A stretch of 64,000 nucleotides of DNA, taken from positions 62,001 to 126,000 of the forward strand of contig NZ_JARDJI010000004.1 in NCBI RefSeq assembly GCF_039907765.1, written 5' to 3'. Below are positions 34,934 through 42,832 of this stretch, piece after piece. A model generated the notes under the pieces. That model made no database searches. It was given only the letters and a program-made list of their open reading frames with translations, and was not told the DNA's origin. Both the position numbers and the translations under genes were made by a program. Source of the stretch: Aminobacter sp039907765 (GTDB lineage: Bacteria; Pseudomonadota; Alphaproteobacteria; Rhizobiales; Rhizobiaceae). Numbering within the stretch: position 1 is the first letter of the stretch; every line of letters starts with the position of its first letter.

Positions 34934-35860
34934 TCAGGCCGAGACGCGCTCGCGCTCGACCACGGTGTCGGCGACGCCCTCCTTCTCGGGCACCAGCACG
35001 AAGTCGAAGTCGATCGAGGCGAAGGGCTCCTGCACCTGGCGCTCGGCCAGCGCCTTGGGGTCGCTGATGCGGGTGACCGGCGGGATCAGGTCGTCGCGGG
35101 TGCCGAAGGCGAAATCCTCGAACAGGTATTCGTCGCCCTCGATGTTGATCTGCGTGGTCAGGTGGCGGTAGCCGGGCGCCGAGACGAAGAAATGGATGTG
35201 CGCCGGACGGTGGCCGTGGCGGCCGAAGGCGAACATCAGCTGCTCGGTGGAGCCGCCCGGAGGCGTCGCATAGCCGCTCGGCATGATCGAGCGGAAGCCG
35301 TAGCGGCCGTTGGCGTCGGTCTGGATGCGGCGGCGCAGGTTGTAGGCGGCCTGCTGCGGATCGAAATGCGAATAGTTGCCGCGCGTGTTGGCGTGCCAGA
35401 CGTCGACGATGGCGTCGGCGACGGGCTTGCCGTTCTGGTCGCGGACCTGGCCCTGCATGAACACGACCTCGCCCTTGTCGGAGCCGTCATCGAGGCGCGC
35501 GGTGCCCTTGGAGAGCGGCGCGCCGGCGATGTAGAGCGGCCCTTCGATGGTGCGCGAAGTGCCGCCGGCCAGGCCGGCGCGGCGTTCGGCCTCGTCGAGC
35601 CGCAGGTCGAGGAAGTGCTCGAGGCCGATGCCCGGCGCGATCAGGCCGAGTTCGTTGTTGCGCGCCGCCTGGCCGAGATAGGCGACCGCGCTCCAGACCT
35701 CGTTCATGCTGATGTCGAGATCGTCGATCGCCGTGAACAGGTCGGCCAAGAGCCGGTTGGCGATGGTCTTCAGGCGCTGGTCGCCGCCTGGCTGGTCGAG
35801 GCCGCTGGCGCGGCTGGCGAGATCGTCGACGACGGACTTTTCAATGAGCTTGCTGGACAT
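34934..35860 (-). CDS. catA: Catechol 1,2-dioxygenase (intradiol)
   Basis: 308 residues. A helical N-terminal dimerisation region is followed by the intradiol beta sandwich. Fe(III) ligands by comparison with Acinetobacter CatA are Tyr163 (NYSHFD), Tyr197 (SIMPSGY), His221 and His223 (HRPAHIHFF). It cleaves catechol to cis,cis-muconate. It lies between catC and benA. Confidence 0.94.
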   Translation of the reverse strand: MSSKLIEKSVVDDLASRASGLDQPGGDQRLKTIANRLLADLFTAIDDLDISMNEVWSAVAYLGQAARNNELGLIAPGIGLEHFLDLRLDEAERRAGLAGGTSRTIEGPLYIAGAPLSKGTARLDDGSDKGEVVFMQGQVRDQNGKPVADAIVDVWHANTRGNYSHFDPQQAAYNLRRRIQTDANGRYGFRSIMPSGYATPPGGSTEQLMFAFGRHGHRPAHIHFFVSAPGYRHLTTQINIEGDEYLFEDFAFGTRDDLIPPVTRISDPKALAERQVQEPFASIDFDFVLVPEKEGVADTVVERERVSA

Positions 35861-35904
35861 GGGAACCTCCCTTTCTGGCTCGCATTGCTATGTGTTGACT
35901 TTCC

Positions 35905-35928
35905 CCGCCGGCTCTCCCTTGCCGGCGG
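35905..35928 (-). promoter_or_regulatory. Hairpin between catC and catA
   Basis: 8-bp arms CCGCCGGC / GCCGGCGG with an 8-base loop in the 83-base gap. Confidence 0.45.
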
Positions 35929-35943
35929 AAACCTCTTGCGGCG

Positions 35944-36234
35944 TCAGGCGCCGTCGTCGGCGATCGCCGATCCGTGCCGGCACAGCGCCTTCACCTCGAT
36001 CTTCATGAACGGAAACAGCGGCAGCCCGGACAGGATTTCGTGCAGCTCGCCCGGCCCGCTGACGTCGAAGACGCTGACATTGGCGTAGCGGCCGGCGACG
36101 CGCCAAAGGTGGCACCACTTGCCGCTCCGCTGCAGTTCCTGGGCCTTGGCCTTCTCCGTCGCCTTGAGGCGATCGGCCACTTCGGCGGGAAGGTCGTGCG
36201 GCAGTTCGACGGTCATTTCGACATGGAACAGCAT
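35944..36234 (-). CDS. catC: Muconolactone delta-isomerase
   Basis: 96 residues, the family's usual size. MLFHVEMTVELPHDLP opens the ferredoxin-like fold; WCHLWRVAGRYANVSVFDV and LPLFPFMKIEVKAL are conserved. It isomerises muconolactone to 3-oxoadipate enol-lactone. The ATG at 36234 comes four bases after the catB stop, so translation is probably coupled. Confidence 0.93.
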   Translation of the reverse strand: MLFHVEMTVELPHDLPAEVADRLKATEKAKAQELQRSGKWCHLWRVAGRYANVSVFDVSGPGELHEILSGLPLFPFMKIEVKALCRHGSAIADDGA

Positions 36235-36238
36235 GATG

Positions 36239-37393
36239 TCACCCAACCACCCGCAGCGACGCGGACGCCTTGTTGCCGTCGCGGCGGAAGCGGTTCACCG
36301 CCGCCTCGTCCAGTTCAATTCCGAGGCCGGGTCCGGCCGGAACCTTTAGCTCGAAGTCGGCGTAGCCGAGCGGCTCGGTCAGCAGTTCCTCGGTCAGGAG
36401 CAGCGGCCCGAAGAACTCGGTGCCCCATTCGAGGCTGCGGACCCCGGCGAACAGATGCGCCGCCGCGATGGTGCCCACCGGCCCTTCGAGCATGGTGCCG
36501 CCATAGACCGCGATGCCCGCGGCCTCCGCGATTCCGATCACCTTGGCTGCCGGAAACAGTCCGCCGGCCTGCTCGATCTTGATCGAGAACACGTCGCCGG
36601 CATGCTTTGCGGCCGCCGCGAGTGCGCTTTCGGGACCGGTCAGGATCTCGTCGGCCATCAGTGCTATGGTCGACTTCGCCTGCAGCCTGGCGAGCGGCTC
36701 GACGCCGTGCACCGGCTGCTCCACCAGCACGCAGCCGGCATCCGCCAGGGCCGCGATCCCATGCAGCGCCTCGCGCTCGCGCCAGGCCATATTGACGTCG
36801 ACGCGGACGCTGGCGAAGTCCGGCAGCGCCTTGCGGATCGCCGCCACATGCGCCACGTCCTGGTCCACCGGACGCTTGCCGATCTTGAGCTTGAAATCCT
36901 TGTGGCGGCGGGCCGTGAGCATGCGCTGGGCCTCGTCGATGTCCTTGGCCGTGTCGCCCGAGGCCAGCGTCCAGGCCACCGGCAGGCTGTCGCGCCGGCG
37001 CCCGCCGAGCAGTTCCGAAAGCGGCAGGCCGAGGCGGCGTGCCTGTGCGTCGAGCAATGCGGTCTCGATCGCGCATTTGGCGAAGTGGTTGCCCTTCACC
37101 GCGGCATTGACCTTGTCCATCGCAAGCCCGACGCGGGTTGCGTCGGCACCCGCGAGCAGCGGCGCGATGTAGCGGTCGATGGTGAGCTTCATGCTCTCGG
37201 GGCTTTCCGACCCGTAGGCCAGGCCGCCGATCGTGGTGCCCTCGCCGAGCCCGACGACATCGTCCGAACAGCGCAGCCGGACGATCATCATCGTCTGGCC
37301 GCTCATCGTCACCATCGACAGCGCGTGCGGCCGGATGGTGGGCAGATCAAGGATAAGCGTCTCGATCTCGATGATGCGGATGTCGGATTTCAC
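36239..37393 (-). CDS. catB: Muconate cycloisomerase
   Basis: 384 residues from a GTG start with GGAGG nine bases upstream. Enolase-superfamily residues match the Pseudomonas enzyme closely: Lys168 and Lys170 (KDFKLK), metal ligands Asp199, Glu225 and Asp248 (VDVNMAW, VEQPV, ADEIL), and Lys272 (SIKIEQ). It converts cis,cis-muconate to muconolactone. First gene of the long leftward aromatic operon, divergent from the LysR regulator. Confidence 0.93.
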   Translation of the reverse strand: MKSDIRIIEIETLILDLPTIRPHALSMVTMSGQTMMIVRLRCSDDVVGLGEGTTIGGLAYGSESPESMKLTIDRYIAPLLAGADATRVGLAMDKVNAAVKGNHFAKCAIETALLDAQARRLGLPLSELLGGRRRDSLPVAWTLASGDTAKDIDEAQRMLTARRHKDFKLKIGKRPVDQDVAHVAAIRKALPDFASVRVDVNMAWREREALHGIAALADAGCVLVEQPVHGVEPLARLQAKSTIALMADEILTGPESALAAAAKHAGDVFSIKIEQAGGLFPAAKVIGIAEAAGIAVYGGTMLEGPVGTIAAAHLFAGVRSLEWGTEFFGPLLLTEELLTEPLGYADFELKVPAGPGLGIELDEAAVNRFRRDGNKASASLRVVG

Positions 37394-37448
37394 GGATAGT
37401 CTCCTCCGAAACTCTCGCCATGACGCTAGCTTTGCGAGGCCGGAGGGT

Positions 37449-37463
37449 CCAAGACTATCTTGG
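37449..37463. promoter_or_regulatory. Second palindrome in the catB/LysR control region
   Basis: Perfect inverted repeat CCAAGA-CTA-TCTTGG, centred 24 bases from the ATAC-N7-GTAT site. The spacing is suitable for a second LysR dimer contact. Confidence 0.5.
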
Positions 37464-37472
37464 TCGGATTCG

Positions 37473-37487
37473 ATACCCGTAAGGTAT
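37473..37487. promoter_or_regulatory. BenM/CatM-type LysR operator
   Basis: ATACCCGTAAGGTAT fits ATAC-N7-GTAT, the recognition pattern of Acinetobacter BenM and CatM, and is almost fully symmetrical. It lies 6 bases before the LysR ATG and about 80 bases upstream of catB, which suits autoregulation and catB activation. Confidence 0.7.
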
Positions 37488-37493
37488 AGTGCC

Positions 37494-38417
37494 ATGGACA
37501 TGCGCCAGCTCCGCTATTTCGTCGCCGTTGCCCGGGAGCGCAATTTCTCAAGGGCTGCGGAGCTCCTTCACATCGCGCAGCCGCCGCTCAGCCGGCAGAT
37601 CCAGCAACTGGAAGATACCCTGGGAGCAACATTGATCGACCGCTCCAGCCGGCCGCTGGCGCTCACCGACGCCGGCCGTTTCTTCTACGAGCAGGCGACG
37701 CAGATCCTTGCCCGGATGGAGCACATCCGCGAGCAGACGCGCCGCATCGCTCAGTCGAGGCGCGAGATCTTCATCATCGGCTGCGTCGGCTCCACCCTCT
37801 ACAGCGGCATCCCCGATCTCGTCCGGCGCATGCGCGTGCGCTGGCCCGAGCTCGGCATCGAGATCCGCGAGATGATGTCGGTGGAGCAGATCGCAGCACT
37901 CAAGGACGGGCGCATCGACCTCGGCTTCGGCCGCGTGCGGCTGAGCGACCCGGATGTCGAGCGCATCACGCTGCGCGAGGAAAGGCTGGTGGTGGCCTTC
38001 CCGAAAGGGCATCCGAAATCGCTGTCGCCCGAGCCGATGCCGCTGCGCGACATCGCCGGCGAGACGCTGGTGATCTACCCCTCAAAGCCGCGGCCGAGCT
38101 TCGCCGACGAGGTGCTGGCGCTGTTCGCCGACCTCAACGTCGAGCACGGCGTGGTGGAGGAAGTGCGCGAGATCCAGACCGCGCTCGGGCTGGTCGCCGC
38201 CGCCATCGGCGTCTGCATCCTGCCGGCGGCGGCGCAGCGCCAGCGCACCGACGACGTCTGCTACCGCATCCTGTCCGACGAAACCGCCACCTCGCCGGTG
38301 ATCATGAGCTACCGGCGCAACGACAGGTCGGGCCGGATCGAGGAGATCAAGGGCCTAATCCGGGAAATGTATGCCGACAACCCGCCGTGGCTGCGCCTGT
38401 CAAACGTCACCTGGTAG
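37494..38417 (+). CDS. LysR-family regulator of the ben-cat operon (CatR/BenM-like)
   Basis: 307 residues. The N-terminal winged helix has MDMRQLRYFVAVARERNFSR and RAAELLHIAQPPLSRQIQQL. The effector domain includes GCVGSTLYSGIPDLVRRMR and LGFGRVRLSDPDV, close to CatM/BenM/CatR. The expected inducer is cis,cis-muconate, perhaps with benzoate. It is divergent from catB across a 100-base region holding two palindromes. The end overlaps the convergent ankyrin gene by 18 bases. Confidence 0.88.
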   Translation: MDMRQLRYFVAVARERNFSRAAELLHIAQPPLSRQIQQLEDTLGATLIDRSSRPLALTDAGRFFYEQATQILARMEHIREQTRRIAQSRREIFIIGCVGSTLYSGIPDLVRRMRVRWPELGIEIREMMSVEQIAALKDGRIDLGFGRVRLSDPDVERITLREERLVVAFPKGHPKSLSPEPMPLRDIAGETLVIYPSKPRPSFADEVLALFADLNVEHGVVEEVREIQTALGLVAAAIGVCILPAAAQRQRTDDVCYRILSDETATSPVIMSYRRNDRSGRIEEIKGLIREMYADNPPWLRLSNVTW

Positions 38418-38975
38418 GCCTGCGCCCCTCGCGCAGGTTTGCGTCGCCGCACGCAGCCGCGCGGCGCCTTCCTCGTAACCGGCGTCTTCGGCCTCCTCGA
38501 GCGCGGTCGTGCAATCGTCTATCCGGGTCCGCAGGAACGGATCGGCGCCGGCCGAGAGCAGCCGCTCGACGGCCTCGATGTCCCGGAGACAGGTGGCATA
38601 GTGCAGCGGCGTCCAGTCGTTGAGGCCGCGGCGGTCGACATCCGCGCCCCGGCCGATGAGCAGCGCGACGACGTCCAGCCGGTCGCTCCGGCTGGACGAC
38701 AGCGCCGCGATGATCGCGGGAAACCCGGCATCGTCGGCGAAGTTCGGGTCGGCCCCCTCGACGATCAGTTTCTCGATGAAGGCCAGCGGGCTCCAGTAGA
38801 TCGCATATTCGAGCGGATGGCCGAGGCCGAGCTCGAACGGCATCGGTTCGTCGAACCAGCGCCGCGAGCCGCCCAGCGCGCGTCCGAGCGCCTCGAAATC
38901 GCCGGCCTTGAAGGCGCCGTCGATCCGCTCGAACAGGCGATTGCGCTCGCACCGGTCTTCAGGGACTTCCAGCAT
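38400..38975 (-). CDS. Ankyrin-repeat protein
   Basis: 191 residues. Three to four ankyrin units are visible: HPLEYAIYWSPLAFIEKLI, ADPNFADDAGFPAIIAAL, DVVALLIGRGADVDRRGLND and WTPLHYATCLRDIEAVERLL. A protein-interaction role is likely; there is no signal peptide. GGGGAG upstream supports the ATG at 38975. No partner is evident. Confidence 0.82.
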   Translation of the reverse strand: MLEVPEDRCERNRLFERIDGAFKAGDFEALGRALGGSRRWFDEPMPFELGLGHPLEYAIYWSPLAFIEKLIVEGADPNFADDAGFPAIIAALSSSRSDRLDVVALLIGRGADVDRRGLNDWTPLHYATCLRDIEAVERLLSAGADPFLRTRIDDCTTALEEAEDAGYEEGAARLRAATQTCARGAGLPGDV

Positions 38976-39313
38976 CGCGGCTCCCCTGCTGCCATATTCC
39001 CAAGTTTGCCGGGCATTGCTGCGCGGTTGCAAGATGCGATAGGCCGATTCAGGCGCTGGAGCCGGCACGACCCTTGCGCAGGTCGACGGCAAGAACCTTG
39101 CGCCGCGATCACTTCCGCAAACAGCAAGAACTCTGCAACCAGCATGCCTAGACTATGACTCTTGTATGCAGAATAGTGAATGTAAGCACTTCGCAATTTG
39201 AACGGTTGAGACGAATTTCTCTCCGGCGTATTGCGGAGGCGATGTCGGCTGCCGGCGCGATCAAGGGAGACGACTGCAACCGTAGCCGGGCGCCTGCCTG
39301 GAGGGGAGACAGG
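38976..39313. other. Intergenic region before the solute-binding gene
   Basis: 338 bases between divergent genes. The segment 39150-39200 is AT-richer and probably holds the promoter of the downstream gene. No gene or clear operator seen. Confidence 0.45.
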
Positions 39314-40906
39314 ATGCGTTTGTTCAAGGCCATCGCCGTCGCGGTCGTTGGCGTGGTTCTGGGGATTGCGGCTGCGCGGGGCGGCACGCCGCCCGATACG
39401 CTGGTCGTGGCGGATGCGATCGACGACGTCATCACGCTCGATCCCGGCGAGATCGGCGAGGTCGGCGGCGTGCTCACCAGCAGCCAGATCTACCAGCCGC
39501 TCGTCAGTTTCGACCCCAACGACCCGGCCAGGATCGTCGGCGTGCTGGCCAGGAGCTGGTCGGTTTCGCCGGACGGCAGGACTTTCACCTTCAAGATGAC
39601 TCCCGGCGCCAGGTTCGCCTCCGGCAACCCGGTGACCGCCTTCGATGCCGAATATTCGCTGCGCCGGGTGATCCACCTCAAGTCGCGCTCGTCCTTCATC
39701 ATCGGCCAGTTCGGCTTCTCGCCGGACAATGTCGACGACCGCATCAAGGCCCTCGACGAAAACACACTGGTGATCCAGGTCGCCGACATCTATTCGCCGA
39801 GCTACCTGCTCTATTGCCTGTCGTCCTACATGGGTGGCATCGTCGACAGCAAGCTCGTCAAGTCGAAGGAGGTGAGCGGCGACTACGGCAATGGCTGGCT
39901 CAAGGCCAGCAACTCGGCCGGCTCCGGCCCCTTCGCGCTTGCCAAGTGGGAGCCCGGGCAGTCGATCCTGCTCGAGCGCAATGCAAACTATCGGGGCGAC
40001 AAGCCCGGTATCGACCGCATCCTCATTCGCCATGTCGCCGAAAGCAGCGCCCAGCGCCGCATGCTGGAAGCCGGCGAGGTCGACATCGCCAACAGGCTGC
40101 GGCCGGACGATCTCGACGCCGTCGAAAGGAACCCGGACCTTTTCACCATCTATGGCCGTTCCGGCAACATCTATTACATGGGCCTCAACGTGCGGAACCA
40201 GTATCTCGCCAATCCCAAGGTGGTGCAGGCGATGAAATACCTGGTCGACTACAAGGGGATCGCCGATACGGTGTCGCGCGGCACCATGGAGGTGCATCAG
40301 ACGCTGGTGCCGAAGGGTTTTCTCGGCGCTCTCGACTACAACCCCTACAGCTACGACGTCGAGAAGGCCAAGGCGCTGCTGGCCGAAGGCGGGGTCACCG
40401 GCGATTTCTCGCTCGACATGGTCGTCTGGGACACCCTGCCCTACACCGACTTCGCCAAGGCCATCCAGGCCAACATGGCCAAGGCCGGCCTGACGCTCAA
40501 TCTCGTGGTCGTCGACGGGCAGCAATGGCTGAAGCGTTATCGCGAGCACGACCTCGACATCTGGCTCGGCCTGTGGGGGCCCGACTATCCGGACCCGCAC
40601 TCCAACGCCAAGGCCTTCGTGGTCAACAAGCAGGACGCCCCGGACGGCTCGGAAAGCCTGGCCGACCGTTTCGGCTGGAACTCACGCGGCCTTTCGGCCG
40701 ATGCGATGGCGGCCGTCCGCGAACAGGACACCGCCAAGCGCAAGGCCATGTACGAGGCGATGCAGAAGGTCCACACCGACACTTCCCCCTTCATCTTCAT
40801 GTTCCAGGAAGTGCGCAAGGTGGCCGTGAGCGCCAGGGTCAAGGGCCTGGTGATGGGCACGACCTTCTCCGACGACCGCTACTCGGCCGTCTCGAAGACG
40901 CCGTAA
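39314..40906 (+). CDS. ABC transporter substrate-binding protein, family 5 (peptide/opine/nickel type), orphan
   Basis: 530 residues. The signal peptide (RLFKAIAVAVVGVVLGIAAA) leads an SBP_bac_5 fold: IYQPLVSFDP, SWSVSPDGRTFTFKMTPGAR, FASGNPVTAFDAEYSLRRV, VDYKGIADTVSRG and WLGLWGPDYPDPHSNAKAFV. Such proteins feed Dpp/Opp/Nik-type importers, but no permease or ATPase gene is nearby. A strong GGAGGGGAGA precedes the ATG. Ligand unknown. Confidence 0.88.
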   Translation: MRLFKAIAVAVVGVVLGIAAARGGTPPDTLVVADAIDDVITLDPGEIGEVGGVLTSSQIYQPLVSFDPNDPARIVGVLARSWSVSPDGRTFTFKMTPGARFASGNPVTAFDAEYSLRRVIHLKSRSSFIIGQFGFSPDNVDDRIKALDENTLVIQVADIYSPSYLLYCLSSYMGGIVDSKLVKSKEVSGDYGNGWLKASNSAGSGPFALAKWEPGQSILLERNANYRGDKPGIDRILIRHVAESSAQRRMLEAGEVDIANRLRPDDLDAVERNPDLFTIYGRSGNIYYMGLNVRNQYLANPKVVQAMKYLVDYKGIADTVSRGTMEVHQTLVPKGFLGALDYNPYSYDVEKAKALLAEGGVTGDFSLDMVVWDTLPYTDFAKAIQANMAKAGLTLNLVVVDGQQWLKRYREHDLDIWLGLWGPDYPDPHSNAKAFVVNKQDAPDGSESLADRFGWNSRGLSADAMAAVREQDTAKRKAMYEAMQKVHTDTSPFIFMFQEVRKVAVSARVKGLVMGTTFSDDRYSAVSKTP

Positions 40907-41015
40907 GCGTCGTCCCGTCGGTCACCCTCGGGCAACCCGACCCGGCGCCACCGGCCGGGCGACTGCCCGATTCGGCTTCGCCCTGCACGAGAAGTCCGCT
41001 CGGACGCGGCCTCGC

Positions 41016-41220
41016 TTAGCCTCCGCTGCCGCCAGAGCCGCCCGAACCGCCACTGCCACCCGAACCGCCGGAGCCGCCTGAACCGCCGCTCCCGCCACCG
41101 CCACCTGAACCTCCACTGCCACCGGAGCCGCCGCCGCCCCCGGAACCGCCGCTACCGCCCGAGCCTCCGGAGCCTCCGCTACCGCCGCTCCCGCCACCGC
41201 CATTGCCGCCGCCGGAACCG
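41016..41220 (-). repeat. Gly-Gly-Ser coding repeat
   Basis: Imperfect 9-base repeats (ggx-ggx-tcx in the coding sense) encode the (GGS)n tail of the exported protein. Synonymous variation shows selection on protein rather than recent slippage. Confidence 0.8.
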
Positions 41221-41546
41221 TCGCCGTCATCGCCGGAGCCGCCGTCGCCGCCGGTTCCGCCGTCGTTGCCGTCGTTCTCACTGCCGGCGAGCACCGCCGA
41301 AATGACCGCGGTGGTGAGCGGCGGGCATTGCGCCAGTTGCTCCGGCGACAGGATGCTGCGGCGGTTGAGCGCGATGCAGCACATCTCGAAGTTGTCCTGG
41401 GTCAGCGGCTGGCACTGGGCCGCCGCCATGCGGGGCCGGATGCTGTTCTGGGCCGAGGCAAATCCGGTTGGTAAGGTTGCGGCCAAGGCCGACGAGACCA
41501 GCAGAATCGCATGAACCCTGCGTGCGCAGGTTGGGAACGTCCTCAT
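41016..41546 (-). CDS. Exported glycine/serine-repeat protein
   Basis: 176 residues. The signal peptide (HAILLVSSALAATLPTGFAS, then AQ) is followed by a short Cys-containing domain (QCQPLTQDNFEMCCIALNRR; QLAQCPPLTT). An Asp/Gly stretch and then a pure Gly-Gly-Ser repeat tail occupy the last 75 or so residues. AGGAGGA before the ATG is strong. It resembles small secreted low-complexity proteins; a structural or adhesive role is an inference. It is divergent from the LapG-like protease. Confidence 0.7.
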   Translation of the reverse strand: MRTFPTCARRVHAILLVSSALAATLPTGFASAQNSIRPRMAAAQCQPLTQDNFEMCCIALNRRSILSPEQLAQCPPLTTAVISAVLAGSENDGNDGGTGGDGGSGDDGDGSGGGNGGGGSGGSGGSGGSGGSGGSGGGGGSGGSGGSGGGGGSGGSGGSGGSGGSGGSGGSGGSGG

Positions 41547-41734
41547 TTCTTCCTCCTGAGGGAAAAAACGCGCCCGTCCCCAAACTGGCGCTATCGATCA
41601 AATGTTCCGACATGCGGAAACATCTTGTTAAGCATACATCCTTTTGAAAACCGTGCAACAACCACCCGCCGGGGTTGCGTTATCATCTTCTAATATGCTG
41701 TCTACGTGTCGTCCAGGGAGAGAGGGGACAACAC

Positions 41735-42292
41735 ATGAAAACGCCAGTGGCGCTGCTGGCGACCGCTTTCATTGCGGCCGCCTGCAGCCAGACGAACTCG
41801 TCCGGACCGAGCATGAGCACAGTCGGCTATGCGTTCGCGCCGCCGGCCGCCAATGCCTTCTGCGCCAGCCAGCCGCGCCTGTGCAGCACTGCCGGGTCCG
41901 CCAGGACCGCGACGCTGACCGAAGCCAGGATGGAGGAACTCCGGCAGGTCACCGCCTCGGTCAACAGCCGCATCCGCCAGCGCGACGACGCCGAGACCGT
42001 CGGCCGCGGGGACGACTGGCGGCTGCCGACGACGGTCGGCGATTGCGAGGATCTGGCCATCCTGAAGAAGAACGAGCTGCGCAAGCGCGGCTGGCCCGCC
42101 TCGACGCTGCTGCTCACCGTGGCCACCTATCGCGGCATCGGCCACACGGTCCTCACCGTGCGCACCGACAAGGGCGACTTCATCCTCGACAACCTCAACA
42201 ACTCGGTGAAGAACTGGTCGCGAACGCCCTACCGCTATTTCGCCCGGCAATCGCAGTCGGAAACCGGCAGGTGGATGCGCATCGGCGCCTGA
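41735..42292 (+). CDS. Transglutaminase-like cysteine protease (BTLCP, LapG-like), probable lipoprotein
   Basis: 185 residues. The signal ends AFIAAACSQ, a possible lipobox with Cys17. The BTLCP domain shows the triad Cys104 (TTVGDCEDLA), His137 (GIGHTVLTV) and Asp152 (FILDNLNN), with DWRLP before it. LapG proteases cleave large surface adhesins at a di-alanine site. The type I secretion locus downstream makes a processing role attractive but unproven. Start chosen at the signal peptide Met. Confidence 0.82.
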   Translation: MKTPVALLATAFIAAACSQTNSSGPSMSTVGYAFAPPAANAFCASQPRLCSTAGSARTATLTEARMEELRQVTASVNSRIRQRDDAETVGRGDDWRLPTTVGDCEDLAILKKNELRKRGWPASTLLLTVATYRGIGHTVLTVRTDKGDFILDNLNNSVKNWSRTPYRYFARQSQSETGRWMRIGA

Positions 42293-42310
42293 CGTCCGCC
42301 ACGGCATGAC

Positions 42311-42339
42311 GTGCCGTTCCGGCTCGACCGGAACGGCAC
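42311..42339. terminator. Bidirectional terminator-like hairpin
   Basis: Perfect 12-bp arms GTGCCGTTCCGG / CCGGAACGGCAC with a 5-base loop, between the convergent protease and the 160-residue gene. No long U-tract. Confidence 0.7.
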
Positions 42340-42342
42340 CGG

Positions 42343-42825
42343 CTAGTGCGGAAACCGGTTGTCCTCGACGATCTTCCATATCTGCCGGTTGATGTCCCTG
42401 ATCGCCTCGATCGAGGCGGTGATGCGGCGCATCTCGGTGTCGTCGAGTTCCTCGTGCTTGCCGTAGTGGACCTCGTCCTTGCTGTCGAAGACCCGCATCA
42501 GCTGGGTGCTGGCGCGCGTGCCCGTCTCGTCGAACGAATAGATGCAGTGGCTGTACTTGTTGCGGAGCTTGGACTGGTGCGTCAGCTGCTCCGTCACCGC
42601 CAGGATAGACTGGCGGCACGGGGCCGCTGTCTTGGGCAGCTTCGCCAGCCGCTCGACCAGGTCGAGCCGCGCCCGCGTCGTGTTCAGCGTCAGGAAGATG
42701 ATGATCGCCGTTTCCTTGTCCACCTGGGCAAGTCCGGCAATGAGGTAGATCAGAAGGCTTTCGGTGTTCGTCCAGGTGTAGTTCAGCTGGCCGACGACGA
42801 GCAGGACGTCCTGGAAGCGGGGCAT
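42343..42825 (-). CDS. Hypothetical helical protein, 160 residues
   Basis: Starts MPRFQDVLLVVGQLNYTWTN. It is mainly helical, with hydrophobic stretches LLIYLIAGLAQVDKETAIII and a His/Asp/Lys-rich centre (SKLRNKYSHCIYSFDE). RNKYSH resembles the R-x4-H-type motif of helical nucleic acid-linked folds, but I cannot name a family. The ATG lies seven bases after the regulator stop, so it is co-translated with the regulator. Confidence 0.6.
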   Translation of the reverse strand: MPRFQDVLLVVGQLNYTWTNTESLLIYLIAGLAQVDKETAIIIFLTLNTTRARLDLVERLAKLPKTAAPCRQSILAVTEQLTHQSKLRNKYSHCIYSFDETGTRASTQLMRVFDSKDEVHYGKHEELDDTEMRRITASIEAIRDINRQIWKIVEDNRFPH

Positions 42826-42832
42826 TGCAGGT

